Source: Zoogloea sp. (GTDB taxonomy: Bacteria; Pseudomonadota; Gammaproteobacteria; Burkholderiales; Rhodocyclaceae). Taken from it: 20,289 bases of DNA. Shown here piece by piece: positions 1 through 6,942 of this stretch. How positions within the stretch are numbered: the first letter of the stretch is position 1; the number at the start of each line of letters is the position of its first letter. The notes below the pieces were generated by a model. The model saw nothing but the letters and a program-made list of their open reading frames with translations, ran no database searches and had not been told where the DNA came from. The translations under genes and the position numbers were made by a program. Where the stretch lies: positions 1 to 20,289 of the forward strand of contig JAEUNV010000157.1 in the NCBI GenBank assembly GCA_016790385.1, given 5' to 3'.

Positions 1-1080
1 TCCGCCTTGTTCACCCGTGGGGAAACCCAGGCCCTGGTGGTGACCACCCTGGGCACCGGTCGTGACGAGCAAATCATCGATGCCGTGGCCGGCGAGTACC
101 GTGAGCGCTTCATGCTGCATTACAACTTCCCGCCGTTCTCCACGGGCGAATGCGGTCGTTTCGGCTCGCCCAAGCGTCGCGAGATCGGCCATGGCCGTCT
201 GGCCAAGCGCGCGCTGGCTGGCGTGCTGCCGAGCAAGGAAGACTTCTCCTACACCGTTCGCGTGGTGTCCGAAATCACCGAATCCAACGGCTCCAGTTCC
301 ATGGCTTCGGTGTGCGGTGGCTCCCTTGCGATGATGGATGCGGGCGTGCCCCTGTCCGCGCCGGTGGCGGGTATTGCGATGGGTCTGATCAAGGACGGTG
401 GCCGCTTCGCCGTGCTGACCGACATTCTGGGTGACGAAGATCACCTGGGCGACATGGACTTCAAGGTGGCGGGTACCGAGAATGGTGTGACCGCCCTCCA
501 GATGGACATCAAGATCCTTGGCATCACCAAGGAGATCATGCAGGTCGCCCTGGCCCAGGCCAAGGAAGGTCGCATGCATATCCTCGGTCTGATGAAGTCG
601 GCCCTGGGCGAAGCCCGTGGCGAGGTGTCTGATTTTGCGCCGCGCATGATCACGCTGAAGATCAACCCCGAGAAGATCCGTGATGTGATCGGCAAGGGCG
701 GCGCGGTGATCCGTGGTCTGCAGGAAGAGACCGGCACCATCATCGAGATCACCGACGACGGCAACGTGACCATCTCCTCCGTCAGCTCCGAAGGTGCTCA
801 GGTTGCCAGGAAGCGCATCGAAGAGATCACCGCAGAAGTTGAAGTGGGCAAGGTCTACGAGGGCCCGGTCATCCGTATCCTCGATTTCGGAGCGATCATC
901 AACATCATGCCGGGCCGTGACGGCCTGCTGCATGTGTCCCAGATCGCCAACGAGCGCGTCAATGCCGTGTCTGACTACCTCAAAGAAGGTCAGGTCGTGC
1001 GCGTCAAGGTGCTTGAGACCGATGAGAAGGGCCGTGTGCGCCTCTCCATGAAGGCGCTCCTGAACGAACAGGCCCAGTAA
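1..1080 (+). CDS. pnp: Polynucleotide phosphorylase, 3' part (5' end outside window)
   Basis: This is the C-terminal half (359 codons, TAA stop) of polynucleotide phosphorylase, the trimeric phosphorolytic 3'-5' exoribonuclease of mRNA decay and the RNase E degradosome. The reading frame is open from base 1, so the gene is cut by the window edge; E. coli PNPase is about 711 residues. The visible part starts in the second RNase PH domain ([11 protein letters not shown], then the [18 protein letters not shown] block). The acidic [14 protein letters not shown] segment at about 421-465 carries the catalytic aspartates. A KH domain follows, with its IGKGG loop at 688-702, and then an S1 RNA-binding domain at about 841-1056 ([17 protein letters not shown]). 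The gene ends 21 bases before an intrinsic terminator, so it is probably the last gene of its transcript (rpsO-pnp in many proteobacteria; rpsO is not visible here). Confidence 0.97.
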   Translation, partial: SALFTRGETQALVVTTLGTGRDEQIIDAVAGEYRERFMLHYNFPPFSTGECGRFGSPKRREIGHGRLAKRALAGVLPSKEDFSYTVRVVSEITESNGSSSMASVCGGSLAMMDAGVPLSAPVAGIAMGLIKDGGRFAVLTDILGDEDHLGDMDFKVAGTENGVTALQMDIKILGITKEIMQVALAQAKEGRMHILGLMKSALGEARGEVSDFAPRMITLKINPEKIRDVIGKGGAVIRGLQEETGTIIEITDDGNVTISSVSSEGAQVARKRIEEITAEVEVGKVYEGPVIRILDFGAIINIMPGRDGLLHVSQIANERVNAVSDYLKEGQVVRVKVLETDEKGRVRLSMKALLNEQAQ

Positions 1081-1101
1081 GTAGGGCGTTTTGTGATGGT
1101 G

Positions 1102-1128
1102 AAGGCGGGCGCTGCGGCGCCCGCTTTT
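1102..1128 (+). terminator. Rho-independent terminator after pnp
   Basis: A perfect 8-bp GC stem, GCGGGCGC (1105-1112) with GCGCCCGC (1117-1124), encloses a TGCG loop and is followed by TTTT. A/T pairs on either side lengthen the stem slightly. It lies 21 bases after the pnp stop codon and separates pnp from gabD. Confidence 0.85.
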
Positions 1129-1229
1129 CATGGCGGATTGCACATGCGGAGCGTGGGAACCTGCATCGCTGCGTGCTATCAGATGATTGCGGCCGTGTTG
1201 TGGCCGATCCGGATCAGGAATGGAAGATC

Positions 1230-2690
1230 ATGCAGACCCTCAAGCACCCTGGCTTGTATCGAAACCAGGCATTTGTGGATGGCCGCTGGCTTGATGCGGA
1301 CAACCATGCCCGCCAGTCCGTCGTCAATCCGGCGACGGGCGCCTTTCTCGGGGATGTGCCGGCCATGGGAGCGGCGGAGACCGAACGGGCTGTGGCGGCT
1401 GCTGAGGCGGCGTTACCGGCATGGCGCAGCTTGCTCGCCCGGGATCGGTCGGCGATTTTGCAGCGATGGTTCCAGCTCATTCTGGCCCATACGGATGACC
1501 TTGCCCGGATGATGACCCTTGAACAGGGCAAGCCTTTGGCCGAGGCGCGGGGCGAGGTGGCGTATGCAGCCTCGTTTGTGGAGTGGTTTGCCGAGGAAGG
1601 CAAGCGCCTCTACGGTGAGACTATTCCAACAACAGGGCCGGACCGCCGCTTCATGGTGATCCGTCAGCCCGTGGGCGTGTGCGCCGCGATCACGCCATGG
1701 AATTTCCCTGCCGCCATGATCACCCGTAAAGTGGCGCCGGCTTTGGCGGCCGGCTGCACTGTTGTGGTCAAGCCGGCGGAACAGACACCTTTCACCGCAC
1801 TGGCGCTGGCGAGGTTGGCGGAGCAGGCTGGATTTCCGCCCGGTGTGCTCAATGTCGTCACTGGCAACCCGGTGGCCATCGGTCATGTCCTGACCTCCAG
1901 TCCGGTGGTGCGAAAGCTGTCTTTCACGGGCTCTACCGAGGTTGGGCGGCTGCTCATGGCGCAATGTGCTCCGACAATCAAGAAGCTCTCCCTGGAGCTG
2001 GGCGGGAACGCACCTTTCATCGTCTTCGACGATGCCGATCTCGATGCTGCGGTTGCGGGGGCGATGCTCTCCAAGTATCGCAACGCGGGCCAGACATGCG
2101 TATGCGCGAACCGGCTCTTGGTCCAGGATTCGGTGTATGACGCGTTTGCTGCCAAGCTGAGCGCTGCCGTCGAGCGTCTTGTGGTGGGAAGTGGCCTGGA
2201 ACCCGATGTTTCAGTCGGCCCCCTGATTGACGATGAGGCCGTCTTGAAAGTTGAGGCCCACGTGGCCGATGCGGTTGCCGGCGGCGCCCGGGTTCTGACC
2301 GGGGGGAGGCGGCGAGGCCCTGGGGAGCGTTTTTACATGCCAACTGTGCTGGCCGATGTCACGCCGGGAATGCTCATCGCGCGGGAGGAAACCTTCGGGC
2401 CGGTCGCTCCCTTGTTCCGCTTCACGACGGAAGAGGACGCCGTGCGCATGGCCAACGATACCGAATATGGACTGGCAGCGTATTTCTACGCACGGGATGT
2501 AGGGCGGGTTTTCCGGGTTGGTGAGGCACTGGACTACGGAATGGTGGGAATCAATACCGGGCTCATATCCACGGAAGTGGCGCCCTTTGGCGGCGTTAAA
2601 CAATCGGGTGTAGGGCGGGAGGGTTCCCGTCATGGCATCGACGAGTACCTGGAGATGAAATATCTGTGTCTGGGGGGGGTGGATCAATGA
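1230..2690 (+). CDS. gabD: Succinate-semialdehyde dehydrogenase (NADP+)
   Basis: This 486-residue aldehyde dehydrogenase oxidises succinate semialdehyde to succinate, the last step of 4-aminobutyrate breakdown, in the cytoplasm. E. coli GabD is 482 residues and matches throughout. Visible landmarks are the NAD(P)-binding ITPWNFPAAMI (Asn about 158), FTGSTEVGR, the general-base block LSLELGGN (Glu about 256) and the catalytic Cys about 290 in GQTCVCANR. Cys 292 beside it matches the adjacent-cysteine pair used as a redox switch in human SSADH. The ending NTGLISTEVAPFGGVKQSG and EYLEMKYLCLG is typical of GabD rather than generic ALDH. I chose the ATG at 1230 because AGGAA (1216-1220) lies 9 bases before it and the homology begins there; an upstream in-frame start at 1173 has no support. 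Its stop codon overlaps the next gene. No gabT or gabP is in view. Confidence 0.94.
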   Translation: MQTLKHPGLYRNQAFVDGRWLDADNHARQSVVNPATGAFLGDVPAMGAAETERAVAAAEAALPAWRSLLARDRSAILQRWFQLILAHTDDLARMMTLEQGKPLAEARGEVAYAASFVEWFAEEGKRLYGETIPTTGPDRRFMVIRQPVGVCAAITPWNFPAAMITRKVAPALAAGCTVVVKPAEQTPFTALALARLAEQAGFPPGVLNVVTGNPVAIGHVLTSSPVVRKLSFTGSTEVGRLLMAQCAPTIKKLSLELGGNAPFIVFDDADLDAAVAGAMLSKYRNAGQTCVCANRLLVQDSVYDAFAAKLSAAVERLVVGSGLEPDVSVGPLIDDEAVLKVEAHVADAVAGGARVLTGGRRRGPGERFYMPTVLADVTPGMLIAREETFGPVAPLFRFTTEEDAVRMANDTEYGLAAYFYARDVGRVFRVGEALDYGMVGINTGLISTEVAPFGGVKQSGVGREGSRHGIDEYLEMKYLCLGGVDQ

Positions 2691-3235
2691 TTCGACACGG
2701 CGGTACCCTGCTGCCCTCTGCGTGGGTGATGCGCTTTGCGTCCATGATCCCGGACGGGGGAGAGGTGCTAGATTTCGCCTGCGGCAGCGGGCGGCATACC
2801 CGCTGGCTGGCCAGCAAGGGGTTTCGCGTGGAGGCGGTGGATCGGGATGCGGTGGCGTTGGAGCTACTTTCCGGAGTGCCCCATGTGCAGACGCGGGAGG
2901 TGGATCTGGAGGAGGGCGCCTGGCCTTACGCAGGCCGCCACTTTGATGCCATCGTGGTGACCAACTATCTGTTCCGGCCACGCCTGGGTTTGCTCCTTCA
3001 GGCGCTGAATCATGGTGGGGTGCTGATCTACGAGACCTTCATGGCGGGTAACGAACGCTTCGGAAAACCGAGCAACCCGGATTTTCTGCTCCGATCCCAT
3101 GAGCTTTTTGAGCGGGTTGCGGACGCGTGTACGGTCATTGCCTATGAGCAAGGCGAAGTGACCGAGCCCAAGCCGGCTGTCATACAAAGAATCTGTGCGG
3201 TGAAGGGGCATAACCCTTCACTACGGCTGCCGTGA
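2687..3235 (+). CDS. Class I SAM-dependent methyltransferase, substrate unknown
   Basis: A 182-residue Rossmann-fold methyltransferase. Motif I is VLDFACGSGRH at residues 28-38, the acidic end of strand 2 is VDRD at about 51-54, and a motif IV-like segment FDAIVVTNYLF lies at 86-96. The block YETFMAGNERFGKPSNPDFL at 115-134 recalls small TehB-like or uncharacterised proteobacterial methyltransferases. Its start ATG overlaps the gabD stop (ATGA), so the two are translationally coupled, although no known pathway links them. An in-frame start 21 bases upstream exists inside gabD but is less likely. There is no signal peptide or membrane segment, so it should be cytoplasmic. The gene converges on tesA, with only 10 bases between the stops. 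The substrate cannot be read from sequence. Confidence 0.85.
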   Translation: MIRHGGTLLPSAWVMRFASMIPDGGEVLDFACGSGRHTRWLASKGFRVEAVDRDAVALELLSGVPHVQTREVDLEEGAWPYAGRHFDAIVVTNYLFRPRLGLLLQALNHGGVLIYETFMAGNERFGKPSNPDFLLRSHELFERVADACTVIAYEQGEVTEPKPAVIQRICAVKGHNPSLRLP

Positions 3236-3245
3236 TGTGCGCTTC

Positions 3246-3866
3246 CTAGCGGCGCAGCAGTGGTGCCAGCTCTCGCCAGATGGTGTCGAGGATAATGGGC
3301 TGGGCTTCGGCAATCGGGTGAATTCCGTCCTGCTGGAAGAATTGACGCTTGTCGGCGAAGCCCTCCATCATGAAAGGCACCAGCCGAACCTTGTTGCTGC
3401 GGGCCAGATCCTTGAAGGTGTTCTCGAAGCTCGCCGTGTACTCAGGCCCGTAATTGGGGGGCATCCGCATGCCCACCAGCAGTATCTTGGCCCCCGCTTG
3501 TCGGCTGGCGTCGATCATGGCCTGTAGGTTGGCTGCCATGAGCTTCGGCGGCAGGCCGCGCAGGCCATCGTTGGCGCCCAGCTCGATGATCACCACTGCC
3601 GGTTTGTGGGTTTGCAGGGCTGTCGGCAGGCGGCTGCGGCCCCCCGAGGTGGTTTCGCCGCTGATGCTGGCATTTACCACCTTGTGGGGCAGTTTCGCTT
3701 CTGCAACGCGTTTTTCCAGCAGACTGGGCCAAGCCTGTTGAGTCTGAAGGCCGTAACCCGCCGATAGGCTGTCACCCCACACCAGCACGGAGTCCGCCCA
3801 TGCGGGCGCCCAGGTGAGCGCGAGGCAGGCCAAGGCAAGACGCAGGAGTGAATTGAGGGCGGACAT
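3246..3866 (-). CDS. tesA: TesA-type SGNH hydrolase: acyl-CoA thioesterase I / lysophospholipase / arylesterase
   Basis: A 206-residue secreted SGNH-family esterase. The first 24 residues form a signal peptide (hydrophobic LLRLALACLALTW), with a likely signal peptidase I site after AWA at residue 24, so the mature enzyme should be periplasmic. Block I is GDSLSAGYG with nucleophile Ser33, block II is the Gly in NASISGETTSGG, block III is GANDG, and the catalytic Asp/His pair is in DGIHP near the C-terminus. E. coli TesA has the same layout and hydrolyses long-chain acyl thioesters, lysophospholipids and aryl esters. In many proteobacteria tesA is divergent from an ABC transporter gene; here it lies 9 bases downstream of suhB and is probably co-transcribed with it. 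The cysteine at residue 14 is not in a good lipobox, so I do not call a lipoprotein. Confidence 0.92.
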   Translation of the reverse strand: MSALNSLLRLALACLALTWAPAWADSVLVWGDSLSAGYGLQTQQAWPSLLEKRVAEAKLPHKVVNASISGETTSGGRSRLPTALQTHKPAVVIIELGANDGLRGLPPKLMAANLQAMIDASRQAGAKILLVGMRMPPNYGPEYTASFENTFKDLARSNKVRLVPFMMEGFADKRQFFQQDGIHPIAEAQPIILDTIWRELAPLLRR

Positions 3867-3875
3867 GGAGCTTCG

Positions 3876-4682
3876 TCAGGCCTGTAGCGTGTCGCCGCAA
3901 TGGCCCTGGATCAGTTGCAGCAGCTGGGGGAACACCTTGGGGGTGCCGGCCACCACGTTACCCGAGGTCAGGTAGGAGGACTCACCCGCCAGATCGCTGA
4001 CGAGGCCGCCGGCTTCGCTGATGAGCAGGCTGCCTGCTGCCATGTCCCAGGGCGACAGGCCGAACTCCCAGAAGGCATCAAGGCGTCCGGCCGCCACGTA
4101 GGCCAGGTCAAGGGCTGCCGCACCGGGACGCCGCAGGCCGGCCGTTTTCTGGGTGAGTTCCTTGAAAATGGCCAGGTAGGTGTCGACATTGGCAAACTGG
4201 CGGTAGGGGAAGCCCGTGCCAACCAGCGCGTCCTGAAGCTTGATGCGTTTCGAGACGCGGATGCGGCGGTCGTTCAGGAAGGCGCCGGCTCCCTTGGAGG
4301 CGGTGAACATCTCGTTGCGGTTGGGGTCGAAAACCACCGCCTGCTCAACCACCCCTTTGCGGGCCAGCGCGATGGAGATCGCGTACTGGGGGAAGCCATG
4401 CAGAAAGTTGGTGGTGCCGTCGAGGGGGTCGATGATCCACTGATATTCGGTCTCCGCCTCCGGGCCGGTCTCGCCGGACTCTTCTGCTAAAATGCTGTGG
4501 CTCGGATAGGCCTCGCGGAGCACCTGGATGATGGCTTCTTCGGCAGCCCGATCGACCTCAGACACAAAATCATTGGGGCTCTTGATCTCGACGCGGATCA
4601 GATCCAGGTCGAGGGAGGCCCGGTTGATAACGGTGGCGGCACGGCGTGCGGCCTTGATGGCGATGTTCAGAGTGGGATGCAT
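3876..4682 (-). CDS. suhB: Inositol-1-monophosphatase / Nus factor SuhB
   Basis: A 268-residue member of the IMPase family (E. coli SuhB, 267 residues). It dephosphorylates myo-inositol-1-phosphate using Mg2+, and in E. coli it is also part of the rRNA antitermination complex with NusA and RNA polymerase. The metal site is complete: EESGETG near residues 67-73, [17 protein letters not shown] at 82-98 and WDMAAG near 213. I start at the ATG whose last complementary base is 4682, giving the usual [15 protein letters not shown] opening; an in-frame start 69 bases further upstream would add a proline/arginine-rich stretch with no family counterpart. No strong Shine-Dalgarno sequence precedes it. 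It is divergent from trmJ across 77 bases, the same pairing as in E. coli, and it is followed by tesA. Confidence 0.95.
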   Translation of the reverse strand: MHPTLNIAIKAARRAATVINRASLDLDLIRVEIKSPNDFVSEVDRAAEEAIIQVLREAYPSHSILAEESGETGPEAETEYQWIIDPLDGTTNFLHGFPQYAISIALARKGVVEQAVVFDPNRNEMFTASKGAGAFLNDRRIRVSKRIKLQDALVGTGFPYRQFANVDTYLAIFKELTQKTAGLRRPGAAALDLAYVAAGRLDAFWEFGLSPWDMAAGSLLISEAGGLVSDLAGESSYLTSGNVVAGTPKVFPQLLQLIQGHCGDTLQA

Positions 4683-4759
4683 GGGTGTCTGGCAAGGTCT
4701 GCCGGCCCGGGCAGAAGGCCCACCGGTCGACTCTAATTTGGAAAACCGCACATTTTAAT

Positions 4760-5482
4760 ATGAACCTCGATAACGCGCTTGGGCGCGTGCGTGTTGTTCT
4801 CTCCCGAACCAGTCATCCCGGCAATATCGGTGCAGCCGCCAGGGCCATGAAGACAATGGGCCTGAGTCAGCTTGTCCTCGTATCGCCCCATAGTTTTCCC
4901 GACCCGGTGGCAAGCGCCCGCGCTGCTGGTGCCGACGATATCCTCGCCGGCGCGCGGGTTGTGGATTCCCTGGCTGAAGCGCTGGAAGGGACTGTCTTCG
5001 CAGCGGCGCTGACGGCGCGCCGGCGGGAGATGGCGGTGCCGATGAAATGGGCTCGTGAGGCCGCGGCCGACATCGTTCGGTTCGCTGATCACGGTGATGT
5101 GGCCCTTGTCTTCGGCAATGAGACCAAGGGGCTTAGTAATGAGGACGTTGCCTTGTGTCACATGCCCGTGAAGGTGCCGGTCAGCGAATCCTACTCGTCC
5201 CTGAACCTTGGTGCGGCTGTGCAGGTGCTGTGCTACGAATTGCGCATGGCGGCGGTGAATCCGGGGCCTGCACCCTCAATCGAATTCGAGCCGGCTACGC
5301 ATGAGCAGATCGAAGGTTTCTATGCGCACCTCGACCGAGCAATCACTGCCAGCGGCTTTTTCAATCCTGAGAATTCCAAACGCCTCTGGCCACGCCTGCG
5401 GCGTCTGTTCGGACGTATCCGGCTGGAGAAGGATGAGATCAACATCCTGCGTGGGATGCTGAGTGCCTTCGAGAAGAAGTAG
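4760..5482 (+). CDS. trmJ: tRNA (cytidine/uridine-32-2'-O-)-methyltransferase
   Basis: A 240-residue SPOUT (trefoil-knot) methyltransferase that 2'-O-methylates position 32 in the anticodon loop of certain tRNAs, using SAM (E. coli TrmJ/YfhQ, 246 residues). Motif 1 is SHPGNIGAAARAMKTMG at 18-34, motif 2 is LVFGNETKGLSNED at 116-129 and motif 3 is SYSSLNLGAAVQVLCYELR at 144-162, the three segments that build the knotted SAM pocket and dimer interface. The C-terminal 70 residues form the helical extension typical of TrmJ. The start at 4760 matches MNLDNALGRVRVVLSRTSHPGN of the family; upstream is AT-rich (cattttaat) with no Shine-Dalgarno, so initiation may be weak or nearly leaderless. The gene sits between suhB and the isc operon, as in E. 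coli. Confidence 0.95.
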   Translation: MNLDNALGRVRVVLSRTSHPGNIGAAARAMKTMGLSQLVLVSPHSFPDPVASARAAGADDILAGARVVDSLAEALEGTVFAAALTARRREMAVPMKWAREAAADIVRFADHGDVALVFGNETKGLSNEDVALCHMPVKVPVSESYSSLNLGAAVQVLCYELRMAAVNPGPAPSIEFEPATHEQIEGFYAHLDRAITASGFFNPENSKRLWPRLRRLFGRIRLEKDEINILRGMLSAFEKK

Positions 5483-5500
5483 ACTAAAATAGTCGGAAAT
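5476..5500 (+). promoter_or_regulatory. Candidate IscR type 1 site upstream of cysE
   Basis: The central 13 bases, gactaaaatagtc (5482-5494), match the core GACTRWWWYAGTC of the E. coli IscR type 1 consensus perfectly. Flanks match less well (3/6 against ATASYY, 4/6 against RRSTAT; 20/25 overall). The site overlaps the trmJ stop codon (5480-5482) and lies 69 bases before cysE. A TAAAAT that could serve as a -10 is embedded in it, and TTGACG follows at 5500-5505, but I cannot pair either with a good partner hexamer. Confidence 0.6.
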
Positions 5501-5569
5501 TGACGGGCCTGAACGGGCTTCTGTCCTCTATGGATGTCTTGGGTGTTCATTATTTCGGAGTTTTTCCCC

Positions 5570-6334
5570 ATGTTCAGTCGTCTGCGTGAAGACGTGGCCA
5601 ATGTTCTCGAGCGGGACCCGGCGGCTCGCTCCAGTTGGGAAGTGCTCACCTGCTACCCCGGCATGCATGCCCTGTGGCTGCATCGCGTCGCCCACTGGGC
5701 ATGGCAACGCGGATTTCGCTGGCTTGGTAGATTCACAAGCCACATTGGGCGGATGCTCACTGGGATCGAGATTCACCCTGGGGCGACGATTGGCCGTCGG
5801 GTGTTCATCGATCATGGCATGGGGGTGGTGATCGGGGAGACCGCTGAGGTCGGGGACGACTGCACGATCTATCAGGGTGTGACCTTGGGCGGCACCTCGC
5901 TTTACAGGGGGACCAAGCGTCATCCGACCCTCGGGCGCGGGGTGGTCATTGGTGCGGGTGCCAAAGTGCTCGGTGGGTTTGAGGTAGGTGACGGGGCCAA
6001 GGTGGGGTCCAATGCGGTGGTCGTGAAGCCGGTGCCGGCGGGGGCGACCGCGGTGGGCAATCCGGCCCGTGTCATTGAAGCCGGTGCAGATGGGCTGAAT
6101 CGGGAGCGGGAGGCCAAGGCGGAGCAGATGGGATTTACTGCTTATGGTGTCACGCGGGATATGGATGACCCGGTTTCCAAGGCGCTCCATGGATTGTTGG
6201 ATCACGCCGTGGAGACGGATCGGCGAATCCGGGTGTTGGTGGAACGACTTGCCGAGTGTGGGATTTGTGCTGACGCCGCAGCCAAGGCGGAGGATGGGTT
6301 TGACCCCAAAGGTCTGGGCAGGATGGTCGATTGA
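5570..6334 (+). CDS. cysE: Serine O-acetyltransferase, short (EpsC-like) form
   Basis: A 254-residue left-handed beta-helix acetyltransferase making O-acetyl-L-serine from serine and acetyl-CoA, the committed step of cysteine synthesis. Hexapeptide repeats run from about residue 65 to 165 ([69 protein letters not shown]). The active-site DHG is at 81-83. The N-terminal helical part is only about 60 residues, against about 140 in E. coli CysE, as in short bacterial forms. An 80-residue C-terminal tail ends GLGRMVD and lacks the terminal isoleucine that docks into CysK in E. coli. The start at 5570 follows GGAG (5557-5560) at 9 bases. Its position in front of iscR, behind a candidate IscR site, suggests it feeds cysteine to the IscS desulfurases. 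Confidence 0.94.
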   Translation: MFSRLREDVANVLERDPAARSSWEVLTCYPGMHALWLHRVAHWAWQRGFRWLGRFTSHIGRMLTGIEIHPGATIGRRVFIDHGMGVVIGETAEVGDDCTIYQGVTLGGTSLYRGTKRHPTLGRGVVIGAGAKVLGGFEVGDGAKVGSNAVVVKPVPAGATAVGNPARVIEAGADGLNREREAKAEQMGFTAYGVTRDMDDPVSKALHGLLDHAVETDRRIRVLVERLAECGICADAAAKAEDGFDPKGLGRMVD

Positions 6335-6357
6335 AGGCGGCTTTCGGGGCCCCGGAA

Positions 6358-6382
6358 ATAGTTGATTGATTTTGTCGGGTTT
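6358..6382 (+). promoter_or_regulatory. IscR type 1 binding site A, iscR promoter
   Basis: The 25 bases starting atagttgattga and ending ttttgtcgggttt fit the E. coli IscR type 1 consensus (core GACTRWWWYAGTC with flanks ATASYY and RRSTAT) at 22 of 25 positions by hand count. It covers the -35 hexamer at 6362-6367, a position suited to repression by [2Fe-2S]-IscR. Confidence 0.75.
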
Positions 6383-6390
6383 GGTATTGT
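6362..6390 (+). promoter_or_regulatory. Sigma-70 promoter of iscR
   Basis: A TTGATT -35 box (6362-6367), 17-base spacer and TATTGT -10 box (6385-6390) lie 46 bases before the iscR start codon. The -35 lies inside IscR site A and the -10 inside site B, which fits an autorepressed promoter. The transcription start would be near 6397. Confidence 0.65.
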
Positions 6391-6410
6391 TGAGTGAATT
6401 GTTCAACTAT
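6386..6410 (+). promoter_or_regulatory. IscR type 1 binding site B, iscR promoter
   Basis: The 25 bases starting attgttgagtga and ending gttcaactat match the IscR type 1 consensus at 21 of 25 positions, including all seven bases of the right end (CRRSTAT read as caactat). The inverted repeat GTTGA (6389-6393)/TCAAC (6403-6407) gives it dyad symmetry. Its centre is 28 bases from that of site A, like the paired type 1 sites at the E. coli iscR promoter. Confidence 0.7.
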
Positions 6411-6435
6411 TCATCCATCCACCCCGGGGGCCGAC

Positions 6436-6924
6436 ATGAGACTCACCACTAAAGGTCGTTTTGCTGTCACGGCGATGATCGATCTGGCGCTTCGTTGTTC
6501 GGACGGGCCGGTGACGCTGGCAGGCATTGCCGATCGCCAGAAGATCTCGCTTTCCTACCTGGAGCAACTTTTCGGAAAGCTGCGGCGCTTCGAACTGGTC
6601 AGCAGTGTCCGCGGCCCGGGTGGTGGCTATGCTCTGGCGCGGGAGATGGATGCGATCACGGTCGCCGACATCATTGCGGCGGTGGATGAGCCCCTGGATG
6701 CCACGTCGTGCGGCGGTAAGGAAAACTGCCATGACGAGCATCGTTGCATGACCCACGAGCTATGGACCAATCTCAATCGCCGGATGTATGAGTACCTCCA
6801 TTCGGTCACGCTTGCCTGTCTGGTTGAACAGCAGCGTCAGAAGGCGAGTTCGGTGTCGGTGCTGCATGATGAGCGCGGCGGGACGGCGTGTCGTTCGGGC
6901 AGCAAGCTGCCGCTCACGGCCTGA
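6436..6924 (+). CDS. iscR: Fe-S cluster-sensing transcriptional regulator IscR
   Basis: A 162-residue Rrf2-family regulator, the same length as E. coli IscR. The winged helix-turn-helix starts at MRLTTKGRFAVTAMIDLAL and the recognition helix contains SYLEQLFGKLRR with Glu43, the residue that in E. coli governs discrimination between type 1 and type 2 sites. The [2Fe-2S] ligands Cys92, Cys98, Cys104 and His107 are at exactly the E. coli positions (SCGGKENCHDEHRCMTH). With a cluster it represses isc; as apoprotein it acts on type 2 sites. The start at 6436 follows a G-rich tract (ggggg at 6426-6430). Two type 1 sites lie directly upstream, so negative autoregulation is expected. The C-terminus (after about 145) is variable in the family. 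Confidence 0.97.
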   Translation: MRLTTKGRFAVTAMIDLALRCSDGPVTLAGIADRQKISLSYLEQLFGKLRRFELVSSVRGPGGGYALAREMDAITVADIIAAVDEPLDATSCGGKENCHDEHRCMTHELWTNLNRRMYEYLHSVTLACLVEQQRQKASSVSVLHDERGGTACRSGSKLPLTA

Positions 6925-6942
6925 GTTTTCGGGAGCGTCACG

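Noticed and set aside
1129..1229. A gabD promoter in the gap after the pnp terminator
   Set aside because: TTGCAC (1138-1143) has no matching -10 at normal spacing, so I cannot support a specific promoter.
3820..3866. Lipoprotein signal at the TesA N-terminus
   Set aside because: Cys14 lacks the leucine at -3 of a lipobox; the AWA site at residue 24 fits signal peptidase I as in E. coli TesA.
4683..4751. Longer suhB start adding 23 residues
   Set aside because: The extension has no family counterpart and would run across the gap to trmJ; MHPTLNIA is the conserved start.
5500..5534. TTGACG at 5500-5505 as the -35 of a cysE promoter
   Set aside because: No acceptable -10 at 16-19 bases; only a poor TATGGA at an overlong spacing. 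Kept as a note, not a promoter call.
5528..6406. A 292-codon minus-strand open frame opposite cysE
   Set aside because: Antisense shadow of the cysE beta-helix repeats; it also runs across the iscR control region.
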